Positions 61,828 to 64,000 of a DNA stretch of 64,000 nucleotides are shown here, in pieces. The stretch is taken from NCBI GenBank assembly GCA_905250115.1, contig CAJNOI010000020.1, forward strand, positions 48,218 through 112,217, given 5' to 3'. The notes beneath the pieces are model-generated. The model saw nothing but the letters and a program-made list of their open reading frames with translations. It did not search any database and was not told the origin of the DNA. Numbering within the stretch: the stretch's first letter is position 1; every line of letters starts with the position of its first letter. This stretch comes from Adineta steineri (taxonomy: Eukaryota; Rotifera; Eurotatoria; Adinetida; Adinetidae). The position numbers were made by a program, and so were the translations under genes.

Positions 61828-64000
61828 ATGAACGACGTTATTCAACTAACAATGAGTGATATAACTACAAATGATACCGAACACGCATTGGTCTCCTCCA
61901 CAGATACTACTACATGTCATCGTGTTAATCTTCAAAAAGTTGATAATGTTCTTGTGATCTGGTTAGGTAATAATATCGATGAAAACAACGAAAATTATCG
62001 TAATATGATTTCTCAATTACGTTCGATTGTTAACAACATTAACATATTCACAGATAGTGATCAATGTATTCAATTTATGAATACCATCACTAACATCAAA
62101 GTATGTTTGATTATTTCAGGTTCATTGGAACAATATATATTACCACGAGTGCATAGTCTGTCTCAAATAGATTCAATCTTTATTATGTATGAAGAGAAAA
62201 TACAAGATATACAATGGGTCAAAGAATGGTCCAAGATTAAAGGTGTCTTCACTGATATATCACCGATCTGCGAGGCTCTCAAACAAGTCGTTCAATTATG
62301 TGAACAAAATGCCATGTCAATTACTTTCCTGGCTATGAATACTGACGATGATATTAGTAAAAAGTGGGATCAATTAGATACATCTTTTATGTACACCTAT
62401 GCTCTTACAGAGATATTATTATCGATCAATTTCGAAGAAAAACATATCAAAGAATTTATTGATTATTGTCGTAATATTTTCATCGACAATACTTGTAAAT
62501 TAAACAATATAATGATATTTGAACAAACATATAGTGAGAAAACACCTATTTGGTGGTATACTTATGAAGGTTTTTTGCAGTCCATGCTTAGTCGTGCAGT
62601 ACGATTATTAGATGTGGATATTCTTATACGAATGGGTTTTTTTATTCGCGATCTTCATCGACATATTCAACAACTACATTCAGAGCAAATTAAAACAACT
62701 GATTCTGATAAATCGTTTACAGTCTATCGTGGACAAGGTTTATCTCTAACAGATGTCGAGAAAATGATAAAAGCCAAGAATGGATTGATTTCCTTTAATA
62801 ATTTTTTATCTACTAGTAAGAGTCGATCAAATGCACTTCGTTTTGCACTTGAGGCTGCAAAAAACCCTGATTTAGTCGGAATTCTTTTTATTATGGATAT
62901 TGATTCATCTCAATCGACAACTTGTTTCGCTTCTATTACTGACGTCAGCTATCAACATGATGAAAATGACATTCTATTCTCAATGCATACTATATTTCGT
63001 ATTGTTGATATTAAACCTATGGATGGACATAATCGTCGTTACGAGATAAAGTTAACGCTTACTAGTGACAATGACAAAGATCTGACTTTGCTTACTAATC
63101 GCATTAGAGATGAGACTTATTCAAACTCAACAGGATGGCACAAATTAGCTGAAATACTACTTAAAATGGGTGAATATACTAAAGTCGAAAATATTTATAA
63201 AATGCTATATGATGAGACAACAGATGAGAGTCAAAAAGCATATATTTATCATCAACTGGGATTTGCCAAAGATGAACAAGGAATATATCAAGAAGCAGTA
63301 GTATATTATGAAAAATCAATTGATATCAAAGAAAAAATTCTTCCTTCCAATCATCTTAGTTTGGCTACTTCATATAATAATATCGGTCAAACATTCTATC
63401 ATATGGCTGATTATTCGAAAGCACTTTTATTTTTTGAAAAAGCTCTTGAAATTCGATTACAAGCACTTCCTGAAAATCATTCTGGTATAACTGACTGTTA
63501 CCAGAACATAGGTCTAGTACATTACAATATGGGCGACTATATGAAAGCACTTTCATGTATTGAAAAGGCTCTTGAAGTTCAAAAGACATCGCTTCTACAT
63601 AATCATCCTGATCTGGCTTATTATTATAATAATATTGGTGAAATATATCGTAAGATGGATAAATACCCAGAAGCATTATCATCTCATGAAAAAGCGTTAG
63701 AAATTCGACAACAATCACTTTCTTCAAATCATCTTGATTTAAGTATGTCCTATAACAATATCGGTATGATACATTACAATACAGGTGATTATTTGAATGC
63801 AATTTCATTTTTGGAAAAATCGCTTAAAATTCGACAACAATCACTTCCTTCGATTCATCTACAATTAGCTTACTCTTATAACAATCTCGGTGCTGCATAT
63901 TATCATATAGGTGATTATGAGAAGGCATTACCAATGTATCAAAAAGCGCTAGAAATCCGACAACAAGCACTTCCTGCACATCATGTTGATCTATGTGCAT
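61828..64000 (+). CDS. ADP-ribosyltransferase-domain and TPR-repeat protein (partial, 3' end off window)
   Basis: One uninterrupted frame of 724 codons still open at the window edge. Residues about 35-230 form an alpha/beta domain common in rotifer ART proteins (VDNVLVIWLGNNIDENNENY). An R-S-E-type mono-ADP-ribosyltransferase fold lies at about 240-420. It has Arg301 in YRGQGLS, Ser328 in SFNNFLSTS, and the ExE site as E379-N380-D381 (DENDILFSM). From about residue 430, kinesin-light-chain-like TPRs of 42 residues repeat (SYNNIGQTFYHMADYSKALL; YEKAL-EIR; LP-NH). The family moves ADP-ribose from NAD to protein arginines; target and role here are unknown. The second Glu of ExE is Asp, so activity may be weak or absent. 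Bdelloids have large families of this build. Confidence 0.85.
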   Translation, partial: MNDVIQLTMSDITTNDTEHALVSSTDTTTCHRVNLQKVDNVLVIWLGNNIDENNENYRNMISQLRSIVNNINIFTDSDQCIQFMNTITNIKVCLIISGSLEQYILPRVHSLSQIDSIFIMYEEKIQDIQWVKEWSKIKGVFTDISPICEALKQVVQLCEQNAMSITFLAMNTDDDISKKWDQLDTSFMYTYALTEILLSINFEEKHIKEFIDYCRNIFIDNTCKLNNIMIFEQTYSEKTPIWWYTYEGFLQSMLSRAVRLLDVDILIRMGFFIRDLHRHIQQLHSEQIKTTDSDKSFTVYRGQGLSLTDVEKMIKAKNGLISFNNFLSTSKSRSNALRFALEAAKNPDLVGILFIMDIDSSQSTTCFASITDVSYQHDENDILFSMHTIFRIVDIKPMDGHNRRYEIKLTLTSDNDKDLTLLTNRIRDETYSNSTGWHKLAEILLKMGEYTKVENIYKMLYDETTDESQKAYIYHQLGFAKDEQGIYQEAVVYYEKSIDIKEKILPSNHLSLATSYNNIGQTFYHMADYSKALLFFEKALEIRLQALPENHSGITDCYQNIGLVHYNMGDYMKALSCIEKALEVQKTSLLHNHPDLAYYYNNIGEIYRKMDKYPEALSSHEKALEIRQQSLSSNHLDLSMSYNNIGMIHYNTGDYLNAISFLEKSLKIRQQSLPSIHLQLAYSYNNLGAAYYHIGDYEKALPMYQKALEIRQQALPAHHVDLCA

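Overview
The window looks like nuclear DNA of a bdelloid rotifer (Adineta/Rotaria type). The evidence is indirect but consistent. The DNA is very AT-rich, most introns are about 50-70 bp, and animal housekeeping genes are packed tightly. Three gene types are characteristic of bdelloids: pentapeptide repeats fused to Kelch repeats, ADP-ribosyltransferase (ART) plus TPR proteins, and F-box genes with NLRC3-type leucine-rich repeats. Short TGTGGG-like tracts are also scattered through it. No prokaryotic operons, rRNA, tRNA or CRISPR were seen. Ten Ns at 24691-24700 mark an assembly gap.

Layout. 1-1981 (-): pentapeptide-repeat/mucin-like/Kelch protein, open at the left edge. 4283-14647 (-): an 18-exon PLEKHG5-type RhoGEF whose splicing I followed in frame from start to stop. 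16130-21183 (-): Integrator subunit 8, interrupted by a foldback transposon. 21407-24129 (-): MAN1/LEMD3 inner nuclear membrane protein. 24130-27001: gene-free, with the gap. 27002-29260 (-): mitochondrial very-long-chain acyl-CoA dehydrogenase. 29490-30824 (-): WDR4, the tRNA m7G methyltransferase partner. 31376-32572 (-): six-finger C2H2 protein. 32884-39693 (+): golgin-245/GOLGA4-type GRIP golgin, with a second copy of the INTS8 transposon family in an intron. 40381-41550 (+): GPKOW spliceosome factor. 42689-46419 (+): ORP5/8 lipid-transfer protein. 46501-47968 (-): chitin-deacetylase-like protein that has lost its metal ligands. 49210-59660 (-): four tandem F-box/LRR genes built from 84-nt, one-repeat-per-exon units. 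60809-61522 (+): unrecognised 237-residue protein. 61828 to the right edge (+): ART plus TPR protein.

The left 48 kb is mainly conserved single genes with no functional linkage. The right 15 kb is accessory-like: a locally duplicating F-box/LRR cluster with exon-number variation, a hAT-like insertion, a nonsense change and a near-identical recent duplication, next to an ART-TPR gene with an altered catalytic triad. Many start codons have a TTTCAG/TATAG acceptor a few bases upstream, which fits spliced-leader trans-splicing. At least six foldback (MITE-like) elements sit in introns or between genes. Protein assignments rest on family knowledge recalled from memory. No search was run.
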